Shown here: positions 51,473 to 60,245 of the stretch, piece by piece | Layout: each line of letters begins with the position of its first letter | Numbering within the stretch: the stretch's first letter is position 1 | Origin: DASSQJ01 sp963726295 | GTDB taxonomy: Bacteria > Actinomycetota > Actinomycetes > Actinomycetales > Dermatophilaceae | Assembly: GCA_963726295.1 (NCBI GenBank) | Contig: CAVSBW010000009.1 | Location: 1 to 64,000, forward strand | DNA length: 64,000 nucleotides | Direction of reading: 5' to 3' | Notes under the pieces: generated by a model | Told to the model about the DNA's origin: nothing | Databases searched by the model: none | What the model saw: only the letters and a program-made list of their open reading frames with translations | Position numbers and translations under genes: made by a program

Positions 51473-52426
51473 TCAGCCGACCGGGAACGCGTGTCCGCGC
51501 GTGGTCGTGGTGACCTTGCGGTTGTGCGTGTAGGTGTCGACGCCGGAGACGAGGACGGCCCCGTAGTCCCGGAGGCTCACCCGCCCGCCGTACTCGTCGA
51601 CGTCGTCGGTGTCGGGGTAGATCTCGACGCACGTCGGCACGTAGCGGCCCGCGTAGCCGAGCCGCATCTCCTTGTCCGGCGCGCTGTGGGGCTTGGACGC
51701 GTGCATGAGCGTCGACCAGAACATGATCGCCTGACCGGGCTTCATGACCATCGAGACCGCCTCCTCCTCCGGCGGGCGCCAGTGCGGGTCCTTCTGCAGG
51801 TCGCGGTAGTCGTACCCGTAGAAGCCGCGACTGACGCCGTCCTTGTCCTGGCCGTTGATCAGCTCCGGCTGGTAGTGCATCCCGCCGGTCTCGTCGTAGT
51901 GCATCGCGCGGTGAGAGCCGGGGATGAACTGCAGGCAGCCGGTGTCCTCGGCCGCCTCGGTGAAGGCGGTCCAGACCGTGATCGTGCCGCCGAACTCCCT
52001 CTGACCCTCCGGCCAGACGATCTGGGGCTTGCCGGACGCGAAAGCGAAGGTGTCGGCCTGGTGCCAGTCGGTGCCCTCGTCGCCGGGGTACTTGGGGAAG
52101 AACTCGCTGCGCCAGCAGAGCACGTTGGGTCCGAGCACCGCGGCCACGCGGTCGACGATCTCGCGCCGGCAGACGTGGTCGGCTAGGAACGTCGAGTCGA
52201 GGTGCCGGTCGTAGTTGGCGATGTTCGTGTTGCCGGCGTAGGCGTCCTCGTCGTACACGGCGTGGCTGCGGTTCATGAGCCGGAGCCGCTCGCGGCGCCA
52301 GAGCCGCCGCATCTCCTCCTCCTCGTAGACCGTGAACGGCCCGAGGTAGCCGCGTTCCTGGAACGAGGCGATCTCCTCCTCCGTCGGGGTGAAGGTCGGC
52401 CGGGCGTTGTGGGCTGTGCTCGTCAT
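51473..52426 (-). CDS. syrB2-like: SyrB2-type non-haem iron halogenase (threonine chlorination)
   Basis: A 317-residue protein from the ATG at 52426, strongly resembling SyrB2 (310 aa) throughout: NTNIANYDRHLD, CWRSEFFPKYPGDEGTDWHQ, FWSTLMHASKPH. The iron site is H122-Q-A124 and H242, with Ala replacing the carboxylate ligand, which opens a chloride site and marks a halogenase. R255 should bind 2-oxoglutarate. SyrB2 chlorinates the methyl group of threonine bound to a carrier. The carrier gene overlaps by 4 bp and the adjacent A domain has a threonine code, so the product is predicted to be 4-chlorothreonyl-carrier. Confidence 0.95.
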   Translation of the reverse strand: MTSTAHNARPTFTPTEEEIASFQERGYLGPFTVYEEEEMRRLWRRERLRLMNRSHAVYDEDAYAGNTNIANYDRHLDSTFLADHVCRREIVDRVAAVLGPNVLCWRSEFFPKYPGDEGTDWHQADTFAFASGKPQIVWPEGQREFGGTITVWTAFTEAAEDTGCLQFIPGSHRAMHYDETGGMHYQPELINGQDKDGVSRGFYGYDYRDLQKDPHWRPPEEEAVSMVMKPGQAIMFWSTLMHASKPHSAPDKEMRLGYAGRYVPTCVEIYPDTDDVDEYGGRVSLRDYGAVLVSGVDTYTHNRKVTTTTRGHAFPVG

Positions 52427-52686
52427 GGGGTGGCTCCTGCCGTCGCCGGTGTCGTGGGGTCGAGGTGCTGGGCCACGAGCTCGGAGAGGGCGTCGACGCT
52501 GGCCTCCTCGAGCTCGCCGACGTCGACGGCGACGTCGTAGCGCTCGCTGATCCGGGCCACGGCCCGGATGAACGCGAGCGACGTGGCGCCCTGGTCGAAG
52601 ACGTCGACGGCCGGGTCGACGTCGCGACCGAGCATCGTGGTGACGATCTCGTGGACCGTCCGCCGCACGTCGGGCGGTGCCGTCAT
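52423..52686 (-). CDS. Stand-alone carrier (T) protein for threonine
   Basis: An 87-residue acyl/peptidyl carrier protein. The phosphopantetheine Ser is in DQGATSLAFI. The flanking helices match T domains (VRRTVHEIVTTML at the start, ALSELVAQHL at the end). SyrB1 carries A and T in one protein; here they are split, with this carrier between the A(Thr) gene (24-bp gap) and the halogenase gene (4-bp overlap). It should present threonine for chlorination. Confidence 0.9.
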   Translation of the reverse strand: MTAPPDVRRTVHEIVTTMLGRDVDPAVDVFDQGATSLAFIRAVARISERYDVAVDVGELEEASVDALSELVAQHLDPTTPATAGATP

Positions 52687-52710
52687 GATGTCGCCTCCTG
52701 TCGTGCTGGT

Positions 52711-54273
52711 TCACTGTCCGAGGGCATCGCGATCCACCTTTCCTTGCGGGGTCATCGGCATCTCCGAGACGACTTCGTAGAGAGAGGGACGAACGTGCCG
52801 TGGCAGCTGCGCCATCGCCCGCCGCTCGGCGGCGGCGGCGAGGCCCGCCGCAGACCCCTCGGCGCCGGTGGGCGGGGAGCCCCCCTCTGGGAGGAGGTAC
52901 GCGACGAGCCGCACGTCGTCGGTGGCGACCTCACGTGCGGCGACGACGGCGCGCCCGACCCCGGGCACCCGACAGAGACAGAGCTCGACCTCACCCGGCT
53001 CGATGCGGAAGCCGCGGACCTTCAACTGGTCGTCCACCCGGCCGGCATAGGTGAGCTCACCGTCGGGCAGACGCACCGCGCGGTCCCCGGTGCGGTAGAC
53101 GCGCTCCTCCCCCAGCCCGGGGGGATCGGTGAGGAAGCGGGTGGCGGTCAGCTCGGGCCGGTCCAGGTAGCCGCGCGCCACTCCGCCACCGGCGACGTAC
53201 ACCTCGCCGGGCTCGCCGTCGGGGACCGGCGCACCGGTCGTGTCCAGTAGGTGCAGGCGCAGGTCGGGGATGGGGACGCCGATGGGGCTGCCCTCGTCGT
53301 CGAGGTCCGCGGCCGTGATCCGCCGGTAGGTGCAGTGCACCGTGGTCTCGGTGATCCCGTACATGTTCGCGAGCGCCGGCCGCCGGTCTCCGTGCCGCTC
53401 GACCCACGGCCGGAGCAGCCGGGGCTGCAGTCGTTCCCCGCCGAAGACCACGTGGCGCAGCGCCAGTCCGTCGGTCACGTGGGCAGGCTGCCGGGGAGCG
53501 AACAGAACGGTGAGGAGCTGAGCGAAGGCCGAGGGCGTCTGGTTGAGCACCGTGACGCCCTCCGCGCGCAGCAGGGCGACGAGGGCGAGCGGCGCCCGCG
53601 CCGTGGTCTCCGGCAGCACGACCAGCCTGCCGCCGTGGAGCAGCGCCCCCCACACCTCCCACACGGAGAAGTCGAAGCTCAGGGAGTGGAACTGTGCCCA
53701 CACGTCGTGCTCGTCGAAGCCGAACCAGGTCGCGGTCTGCTCGAAGAGGCGCACGACGTTGCGGTGCTCGACGGTGACACCCTTCGGTCGTCCGGTCGAG
53801 CCCGAGGTGTAGATGACGTAGGCGAGGTCGGTGGCGCCGACGGCCGGATCCGGCACGGGCAGGTCGAGGGCGTCCGCGTCGTCGTCGAGGAGGACCGGGT
53901 CCGGCCCCGTGCCCGCGAGGGCCTCGGCGCTGGCGGACGTCGCGACGACGACCGGTGCGGCGCAGTCCGTGAGGAGGTACTCGACCCGCTCGGCGGGGTA
54001 GCCGGGGTCCACCGGGACGTACGCCCCACCAGCCTTGAGGATGCCGAGCATGCCGACGACGGCGTCGAGGCCACGCGGCGCGCAGAGCGCGACGAGCACG
54101 TCCCGGCCGACGCCGCGGGCCGCCAGCCGGGCGGCCACGCGGTCGCTGCGCGCGTCGAGATCCCCGTACGTGAGGAACCCGGGGCGGGCGGTGACCGCGA
54201 CCCGCTCGGGCGCGGCCCGGGCACGCGCCCGGAAGAGCGTGTGCAGACAGCTGTCGGGGAGGGCCACCGGCAT
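52711..54273 (-). CDS. Stand-alone adenylation domain, threonine-specific
   Basis: A 520-residue A domain with a strong ribosome binding site before the ATG. Core motifs are YTSGSTGRPKG (155-165), MYGITETT, YRTGDRAVRLPDG, and the C-terminal catalytic lysine in TPQGKVDRDAL. The specificity pocket, read from D201-F-S-V-W205, the N in LNQTPS, V and G around FGGE, and M, V and H around YGITETTVH, gives D-F-W-N-V-G-M-V-H-K, the classical threonine code. It activates threonine for the carrier encoded next, as SyrB1 does. Confidence 0.93.
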   Translation of the reverse strand: MPVALPDSCLHTLFRARARAAPERVAVTARPGFLTYGDLDARSDRVAARLAARGVGRDVLVALCAPRGLDAVVGMLGILKAGGAYVPVDPGYPAERVEYLLTDCAAPVVVATSASAEALAGTGPDPVLLDDDADALDLPVPDPAVGATDLAYVIYTSGSTGRPKGVTVEHRNVVRLFEQTATWFGFDEHDVWAQFHSLSFDFSVWEVWGALLHGGRLVVLPETTARAPLALVALLRAEGVTVLNQTPSAFAQLLTVLFAPRQPAHVTDGLALRHVVFGGERLQPRLLRPWVERHGDRRPALANMYGITETTVHCTYRRITAADLDDEGSPIGVPIPDLRLHLLDTTGAPVPDGEPGEVYVAGGGVARGYLDRPELTATRFLTDPPGLGEERVYRTGDRAVRLPDGELTYAGRVDDQLKVRGFRIEPGEVELCLCRVPGVGRAVVAAREVATDDVRLVAYLLPEGGSPPTGAEGSAAGLAAAAERRAMAQLPRHVRPSLYEVVSEMPMTPQGKVDRDALGQ

Positions 54274-54384
54274 CTCTCCTCCCTCTCGCCCAGTGGCTGC
54301 GACGCTACGGACGGGCAGCGGACGCCTGAAGTCACCGGTATGGGCTACTCGCCGGGCCCCCGCCACGCGCAGGACACTGCGTCC
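54274..54384. promoter_or_regulatory. Divergent promoter region between A(Thr) and the second carrier gene
   Basis: A 111-bp gap between divergent starts (54273 leftward, 54385 rightward). It contains the purine-rich ribosome binding site of the A(Thr) gene next to 54273. Promoters for both short operons should overlap here, suggesting coordinated expression of the two carrier/shuttle sets. Confidence 0.4.
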
Positions 54385-54636
54385 ATGACTGCGCCTCCCC
54401 TCGTCGACGAGCTGACCGACCGGATCCTCGCGCTGGCCCGCGAGGTGCTGCGGGCGCCTGACCTGGAGCCCGACGACGAGCTGACCCAGCAGGGGGGCAC
54501 GTCTCTCTCCCTCGTAAGGATCATCGCGAGGACCCACGACTCGCTCGGCGTGGACATCGACCCCCGCGACCTCGCCGGGGGGTTCACCGCGCGGGGTCTC
54601 GCCGAGGCCGCGCAGCCCCTTCCCCCGCGGCGCTGA
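54385..54636 (+). CDS. Second stand-alone carrier (T) protein
   Basis: An 83-residue carrier protein (MTAPPLVDELTDRILALARE) with the phosphopantetheine Ser in TQQGGTSLSLV. Its N-terminal MTAPP and overall layout resemble the threonine carrier at 52423, suggesting duplication. The next gene, 5 bp downstream, is a SyrC-like shuttle. The A domain that loads it is not encoded beside it; candidates are the A(Thr) enzyme across the divergent promoter or another stand-alone A domain in the cluster. Confidence 0.88.
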   Translation: MTAPPLVDELTDRILALAREVLRAPDLEPDDELTQQGGTSLSLVRIIARTHDSLGVDIDPRDLAGGFTARGLAEAAQPLPPRR

Positions 54637-54641
54637 CGGTC

Positions 54642-55814
54642 GTGCTGTCCGTCGCCCGCGGTGCCGGCCGTGCGGCACCGCCGGACGCGGTGGGTGCCGT
54701 GGTGGAGGCGGTGCGCCAGCTCGAGGGCCTCACCGCGCAGGTCGGCCCGTTCGCCCTGCCACCGGACACCTGCACTCATGCCCCGGAGGTGGTCGGCGCG
54801 GTCTGCCGCGAGCTCGGCGTCCCGCTCACCTTCGACGGCCACGACGGCGACCACGTCGCCATCGCCCTCGCGGCCGAGATCCGCCGGGCCGAGCACGGCC
54901 TGGCGGGCGCAGACCCGTCGGCGACGGCGGCGGCCGCCCGTCGCTGCGCGGACGAGGAGGACGCCGGCCACGAGCGGCACGTGGTCCGAACGACGGACGG
55001 GGCGGAGGTCGCCGCGGTCGCCGCCGGACCGCGGGACGCGCCGTGCGTCCTCGTGTCCCCACCCCCAGGGCTGAGCCTGCGGCTCTCGCTGCCGTGGCTG
55101 CGCGCGCTCGGCTCCCGGTACCGCTGCGTGGTGCCCCAGAGCCGCGGCACGAGCGGTCCTCTCGGGGACCCGGGGGGGTTCGACCGGCAGGACCCCGACC
55201 TCGCCGACCAGGTGTCGGACCTGCTCGCCGTCATGGACGCGCTGTCGACCGGTCCCGTCCATGTCATGGGGGTGTGCGGTGGCTCGGGGCCGGCTCTGGC
55301 GGCGACCTCACGCCGCCCGGACCGGATCACGTCCGTGAGCGTCTGGCACCCCGATCTCGACCTCGGCGGTGAGGCGGAGCAGACCGACCATCAGATGAAC
55401 CTCCGGGCCCTCGTCGACCTCGCCGGCGAGTCTCGGGACACGGCTGACTGGCTGCGCACCAAGATCGTCAGCGGGCCGATGACCGGGGTCCCCGAGGGGA
55501 TCGGACCCCTCGTCGTGCGCCCCTACGCCACGGCGGAGCTCTTCTACCGGTACGCGAGGCTCACCGCGGCGACCGTCCACTGGGACTGCCGCCCGACCGC
55601 GCGGAGGCTCGGCGTCCCGTGCCTCGTCGTCACGACCGAGGACGACGCCACCACGCATCCCTCCGGATCCCGTCGCTTGGCCGAGATCGCTCCCCGGACC
55701 GAGCTCGTCGTCGGCCGGCACGGGGACCACCTCGACGCCTTCCGCGCCGGGGCCGAACAGGTGGGCTGCCTCGTCTCCTTCCTCGAGGACGCCGTGGCGA
55801 CCCCGACGTCCTGA
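54642..55814 (+). CDS. Second SyrC/CmaE-like aminoacyl shuttle
   Basis: A 390-residue alpha/beta-hydrolase with a roughly 110-residue N-terminal extension, from GTG 54642. The nucleophile elbow is HVMGVCGGSG with Cys212. The C-terminal His lies in GRHGDHLDA. The mid-part (RPDRITSVSVWHPDLDL) parallels RPDRVRSLSLWHGAYEL of the other shuttle, so the two are paralogues. It is co-transcribed with a carrier and lies convergent to the T*-C-A*-T gene (8 bp between stops), whose dead A domain needs loading in trans. That protein is the natural acceptor; this is inference. Confidence 0.83.
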   Translation: MLSVARGAGRAAPPDAVGAVVEAVRQLEGLTAQVGPFALPPDTCTHAPEVVGAVCRELGVPLTFDGHDGDHVAIALAAEIRRAEHGLAGADPSATAAAARRCADEEDAGHERHVVRTTDGAEVAAVAAGPRDAPCVLVSPPPGLSLRLSLPWLRALGSRYRCVVPQSRGTSGPLGDPGGFDRQDPDLADQVSDLLAVMDALSTGPVHVMGVCGGSGPALAATSRRPDRITSVSVWHPDLDLGGEAEQTDHQMNLRALVDLAGESRDTADWLRTKIVSGPMTGVPEGIGPLVVRPYATAELFYRYARLTAATVHWDCRPTARRLGVPCLVVTTEDDATTHPSGSRRLAEIAPRTELVVGRHGDHLDAFRAGAEQVGCLVSFLEDAVATPTS

Positions 55815-55821
55815 CGGCCGG

Positions 55822-58800
55822 TTAGGCCTGCTCGACCTCCCGCAGGAGCTCCTCGAGGTCCTCCGCGCCGACCTGCTCGGCCTGGGCGCCGACGATGCGT
55901 GGGGCGAGCTCGTCCACGGTCGGCGACTCGAAGACGTCCCGCACCGCCAGCTGCACCCCGAAGCCGTCCCGGACCCGCGTGATGAGCTGGGTCGCGAGCA
56001 TCGAGAAGCCACCGAGCTCGAAGAAGCTGTCGTAGACCCCGACCCGCTCGATCTCGAGCAACTCCTCGATCGTCCCGGCCAGGCGGCGCTCCACCGGGGT
56101 GCGGGGCGCGGCGTAGCCGCCGTCCTGCGCGTCCTCGCTCCCGGGGCGCGGCAGGGCGCGCAGGTCGTACTCTCCCCAGGGCGTGCGCGGGAGCGCGTCG
56201 ACAACGAGCACCTGGCGCGGCACGAGGTGGTCCGGGAGGTGGGCCTTGACGTGCCCCTGCACGATCGCCGGACCGCTCTCCGGGTCGGGGCCGGCCACGT
56301 AGCCCACCAGCATGGTGCCGCCCGAGCGGTCGGCGAGGGGAAGGACGACCGCGTCGCTCACGCCCGGGGCGTCGCGCAAGGCGGACAGCGTCTGGGTGGG
56401 GTCGTCGACCACCGCCCCTGCAGTGGCCATCGTCAGCTCCAGCGTCCCGTCGGCGAGGAGGCGCCCGGCGTCGCCGGTCCGCTCGCCGCCGCACCAGATC
56501 TCGCCGAGCTCGCCGACGGCAGCCCTCACCCCGGACTCCCGGCGCAGCTCCACCGCCGCGCCCGGGCGCGGGACACCCAGCGGGACTCGCAGCGGGGCGT
56601 CGGCCACGGCGAGCTCCGCGGGGGCCTCGTGGACGGCGGCCGGGCGCCCGTCGGCAGCCAGGCGGTACACGGCGACGAACCGGCAGCCCGGCGCCAGCTC
56701 GCGCACCGCCTCCACGTCGTGGGGCAGGAGGTCGCCGGCGTGGTCGACGACCACGCACCGCAGCGCAGGCAGGTGGGGGGGCGGGCGGTGGGTCGAGAGC
56801 GCCCGCAGGATCGGCGCATCGGCGTGGGCGACGCTGACCTCGTGCTCGCGGAGCCAGTCGGCGAGGGCCCCGACGTCCGTCCCGAACGCACGGTCGGGGA
56901 TGAGGAGGGTCGCGCCCGCCTCGAAGGCACTGCAGGCCGCGGACACGACATGCCCGGGCCGGGCGGTCAGGACGACGACCCGGTCCTGCGGAGCGAACCC
57001 GAGCCCTATGCCGGCACCGTCCCCGCCACCGCCGACGGGGGGCTCGGGACGTGGCACGGGCTCGCCACGTGCTGGCAGGACCGCGCCGATGTCGACGGTC
57101 CCGTCGGCCACACCCCCGACCGGCCCGGGGTCGAGCACGGTCGTGAGGCCGAGGGGGCCGGTGAGCGCAGGGTCGTCGGTCTCGATCACGGTGCAGTCGA
57201 ACCCGGCCTGGACGACGGCGCTGAGGACCGCGACGAACCCGGCGGTCGGACGCCGGACCACGCCGATGGTGCCGGGCCCCGGCTCGGCGCGCCCGGCCAG
57301 CTCCTTGAGGACACGCCCGGCGGCCTCGGTCATCCACTGGTAGCTCCACGCCCCGCCCCCGTCGACGACGGCGACGCGGTCCTCGTCGCCGGTGTGCCCG
57401 TGGAGTGCCGCCAACGGCGCCTGGGGTGCGTCGGGGCCAGCCGGCGCGGGTGGCAGCGCGTCGCCGACGGGGGCGTCCAGCAGACGCGACCGGGGCTCCG
57501 AGGTCGCGGCCCCCACCAGGGTGCGCAGCTGGCGCAACAGCTCCCGACCGGTCTCCTCGTCGCACCGGTCCGCGGGGAAGTCGAGGGTGAGGCGGAGCAC
57601 CCCGCCGGACTCCTGCGCGGTGAGGTTGAGGTCGTAGCGGCTGAACAGCGACGGCGTGTCCATCAGCTCGATCGCGAGGCCGCTGACCTCCTCGGCCTCG
57701 GGACTCCCCACGACGTTGAGCACCGCCTCGAAGAGCGGCGTGCGCCGCGGGTCGCGCTCGACGCCCAGGTCTCGAACCAGCTCGTCCATCGGCGCCTCGG
57801 TGTGGGCGTAGGCGTCGACGGCAGCGGCTCGGACCCGTTCGAGCAGCCGCGCGAACGGCGGATCGTCGGAGAGGTCCACTCGCAGGGGCAGGAGGTTGAC
57901 GAAGAAGCCGATGAGCCTGTCCGTCGAGGTGGTGCTCCGCCCCGCGACGGGCACGCCCACGACGATGTCGCGCTGGCCCGACCACCGGGCGAGGAGCGTG
58001 GCGAAGGCCGCGTAGAGCACCATGAAGGAGGTCACGCCGTGGTCCCGGCAGAGGGCGTGCAGGGCGGCCGACTCCTCCAGGGGGAGCTCGGTGGACACCT
58101 GTCCGGCCTCGGCGCGCAGGGCGTCGGTCCGGCGCTGCGCGGTCGGCAGCGCCAGGGCGCGCGGGGCGCCCTCCAGGTGCTCGCGCCAGTGGCGAAGGCG
58201 CAGCTCGAGGGCCTCACCCGTGAGCCATTCCCGCTGCCACACCGCGTAGTCGCGGTACTGCACCACGAGCGGGTCCAGGCCGGCCCGCCCGGGGTCCCCA
58301 CCGGCGCGATACAGCGCCGTCAGCTCCCGGACAAAGAGGCCGATCGACCACGCGTCGGAGACGATGTGGTGCATCGTGATCCCGAGGACGTGCTCGTCGT
58401 CCGCCAGGCGGATGAGGACGCAGCGAAGGAGCGGCCCCGACTCGAGGTCGAAGGGCCGCTCGAGCTCCTCGTCGAGGATGTCGCGGGCCGCACGCTCGGC
58501 CGACGGGCCGTTCTCCTGGTCGCCGAGGTCGACCACGCGCAGGGCCCCGCTCTCCGCGGTCTCGTCGACGACCTGCAGCGGCGCCGTGTCGGAGGCGGGG
58601 AACCGGGTGCGCAGGGTCTCGTGGCGGCCGACGATGGCTCTGATGCTCTCCTGCAGCACGTCGACGTCGAGGGCTCCCCGGATCCGGCGGCGCCCGTGGA
58701 CGTTGTAGATCGACCCCGGCAGGAGCTGGTTCTCCATCCACAGCCGCTGCTGGTCGTAGGACAGCACCTGACGGGCTCCCAGGGGTCGCGGCCCCAGCGA

Positions 58801-59148
58801 CGGCGGGCGCACGGCGCGGCGCCCCGCGAGCGAGCGGGCCGACACCGCCGACGCGAGGCCGGCGACGGTCTGGGCCTCGACGTAGTCGGCGACCGGGATG
58901 TCGACACCCATCGTGCGGCGGATCTGGGCGACGACGTGGGGCACTTCGGCGACGTCGCCGAGGTCGAGCAGCCGATCGTGGACGGCGACCTCGTGGCACC
59001 CGAGCACCTCCCCCAGGATGCCCACCACCGCGTCCTCGTACGGGGACCGTGGTGGCAGCGCTCGGCTCGGCTCCGCCTCACGGGTGTCGGACGCGGCAGC
59101 CGGGTGGCTCGTGGGAGGGGTCGTCTGGGGGCGCGCCATGGGTAGCAC
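55822..59148 (-). CDS. NRPS T*-C-A*-T with degenerate A and first T domains
   Basis: A 1108-residue protein starting at GTG 59148 or ATG 59139. An N-terminal T-like domain (about 40-105) reads LLDLGDVAEV with no attachment Ser. The C domain (about 125-555) has MHHIVSDAWS, intact. The A-like domain (about 575-965) lacks YTSGSTG (the place reads VVVLTARPGH) and has no YGPTE, and its C-terminal lysine is lost (TPWGEYDLRAL for the usual TxxGKxDRxAL); it cannot make an aminoacyl adenylate. The last T (about 985-1055) keeps Ser in ELGGFSML. The final carrier must therefore be charged by another protein, most simply the SyrC-like shuttle encoded tail-to-tail with it. Confidence 0.87.
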   Translation of the reverse strand: MLPMARPQTTPPTSHPAAASDTREAEPSRALPPRSPYEDAVVGILGEVLGCHEVAVHDRLLDLGDVAEVPHVVAQIRRTMGVDIPVADYVEAQTVAGLASAVSARSLAGRRAVRPPSLGPRPLGARQVLSYDQQRLWMENQLLPGSIYNVHGRRRIRGALDVDVLQESIRAIVGRHETLRTRFPASDTAPLQVVDETAESGALRVVDLGDQENGPSAERAARDILDEELERPFDLESGPLLRCVLIRLADDEHVLGITMHHIVSDAWSIGLFVRELTALYRAGGDPGRAGLDPLVVQYRDYAVWQREWLTGEALELRLRHWREHLEGAPRALALPTAQRRTDALRAEAGQVSTELPLEESAALHALCRDHGVTSFMVLYAAFATLLARWSGQRDIVVGVPVAGRSTTSTDRLIGFFVNLLPLRVDLSDDPPFARLLERVRAAAVDAYAHTEAPMDELVRDLGVERDPRRTPLFEAVLNVVGSPEAEEVSGLAIELMDTPSLFSRYDLNLTAQESGGVLRLTLDFPADRCDEETGRELLRQLRTLVGAATSEPRSRLLDAPVGDALPPAPAGPDAPQAPLAALHGHTGDEDRVAVVDGGGAWSYQWMTEAAGRVLKELAGRAEPGPGTIGVVRRPTAGFVAVLSAVVQAGFDCTVIETDDPALTGPLGLTTVLDPGPVGGVADGTVDIGAVLPARGEPVPRPEPPVGGGGDGAGIGLGFAPQDRVVVLTARPGHVVSAACSAFEAGATLLIPDRAFGTDVGALADWLREHEVSVAHADAPILRALSTHRPPPHLPALRCVVVDHAGDLLPHDVEAVRELAPGCRFVAVYRLAADGRPAAVHEAPAELAVADAPLRVPLGVPRPGAAVELRRESGVRAAVGELGEIWCGGERTGDAGRLLADGTLELTMATAGAVVDDPTQTLSALRDAPGVSDAVVLPLADRSGGTMLVGYVAGPDPESGPAIVQGHVKAHLPDHLVPRQVLVVDALPRTPWGEYDLRALPRPGSEDAQDGGYAAPRTPVERRLAGTIEELLEIERVGVYDSFFELGGFSMLATQLITRVRDGFGVQLAVRDVFESPTVDELAPRIVGAQAEQVGAEDLEELLREVEQA

Positions 59149-59196
59149 GATCCCGGTTCACCGGCGGGAGCTCCTGTCCCCGGTTCGGCGGACGCG

Positions 59197-59898
59197 TCAC
59201 CCGGCCGATGGTCCGGAGCCCGGCCGGAAGACATGGCCGGTCGGACCGTCGTCGGGCAGCGACACCAGCCAGAGCACGGTGTCGACGACGCCGGCGCCGC
59301 TGACCCTCTTGCCGCGGCGACGCCGAGCAGCCGGGCGCGAGTCGACCGCGTTGACCAGGACCCCGTGGCCGGCAAGGTCCGTGGCGAGGGCGCGGGTTAG
59401 GGCCCGCACCGCGGCTCGCCACGCGCGATCCCCGGCGTGGTTCGTCACGGTGACGACCCGTCCGTGGCCGTGGCGGCGCATCAGGGGGGCGAACGCCTGG
59501 GCCAGCTGCCAGGTCTGCACCAGCGACGACTCGATCCGGCGGCGGACGACGTCGACCGATCCCTGGACGTCCTCGGTGACCACGGCGGTGTGGTGGACCA
59601 GGGCGTCGCAGCGACCTAGCTGGCGTTCGAGGGTCGCCACGAGGCGGGAGAGACCCGTCTGGTCGGTGAGGTCGAGGTGGCGGACGGCGACGCGGTCTGC
59701 CAGCTCGCCGAGGTCGTCGAGAGCAGCGCGGCCGACGTCCGGGGCGCCCGTCGCCATGACCACCCGCATGCCCTGCTCCGCCAGTGCGGCAACGAGCGCC
59801 AGGCCGCTCCCGTGCTCACCTCCGGTAACGACACCGACGCGGCCACCCATCGCGGCGGACCCGGCCGGGTCGTCGCGGGTACGTTCCGGATGTGTCAT
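59197..59898 (-). CDS. SDR-fold protein lacking catalytic Tyr and Lys
   Basis: A 233-residue short-chain dehydrogenase/reductase-like protein from the ATG at 59898. The nucleotide motif VTGGEHGSGLALVAAL and the segment VRHLDLTDQ are present. Where the YxxxK site should fall, before ALTRALATDLAGHG, the sequence reads GDRAWRAAV, giving Asp and Arg in place of Tyr and Lys; the preceding Ser is Thr/Asn. It is therefore probably inactive as a normal dehydrogenase. It is co-directional with, and 48 bp before, the T*-C-A*-T gene. Confidence 0.75.
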   Translation of the reverse strand: MTHPERTRDDPAGSAAMGGRVGVVTGGEHGSGLALVAALAEQGMRVVMATGAPDVGRAALDDLGELADRVAVRHLDLTDQTGLSRLVATLERQLGRCDALVHHTAVVTEDVQGSVDVVRRRIESSLVQTWQLAQAFAPLMRRHGHGRVVTVTNHAGDRAWRAAVRALTRALATDLAGHGVLVNAVDSRPAARRRRGKRVSGAGVVDTVLWLVSLPDDGPTGHVFRPGSGPSAG

Positions 59899-60245
59899 CG
59901 TCCCCGGTCCAGGTCGCGCGGCGTGGCCTGCCACGATGCTCCCCGGGGGTCAGCGGCGGCGAGTCCCCGAATGGGGTCACCGGCCCCTTCCTCCGGATGG
60001 TGCCGCAGCCGGCGCGGCGCCCCCTAGCGACGCCCACGGATGCCCCCGTCACGGGAACCGGTGACAGCACGACTCGCGAAAGGGCGGTCTATGGTCAAAA
60101 ATCATCGCAGGGAAGCAATCATCGCAGTGATGCGGGGGGACGAGAGATCGCCCGGCCCTGGTGACGCCTGTCACTGCGCGTATCTGTCCGTCAGTCACTC
60201 GAGAGACGACCTCAGGGGTGGGGCTGTGAATCAGGTGGAAGAACC
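59899..60245. promoter_or_regulatory. Divergent regulatory region with an 11-bp direct repeat
   Basis: A 347-bp gap between the SDR start and the LuxR start. It contains two copies of AATCATCGCAG at 60100-60110 and 60117-60127, start-to-start spacing 17 bp, in the least GC-rich stretch of the neighbourhood (atggtcaaaaatcatcg). The repeat lies 120-145 bp before the regulator gene and could be a binding site for that or another regulator. A 52-codon ORF at 60091-60249, ending in a GTGA overlap with luxR, spans the repeat; I do not call it a gene. Confidence 0.45.

Noticed and set aside
51473..52714. Possibility that the SyrB2-type protein is a hydroxylase of the phytanoyl-CoA dioxygenase type
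   Set aside because: The first iron motif is H-Q-A, not HxD/E, and the whole protein follows SyrB2; the threonine A domain, carrier and SyrC-like genes complete the halogenation set.
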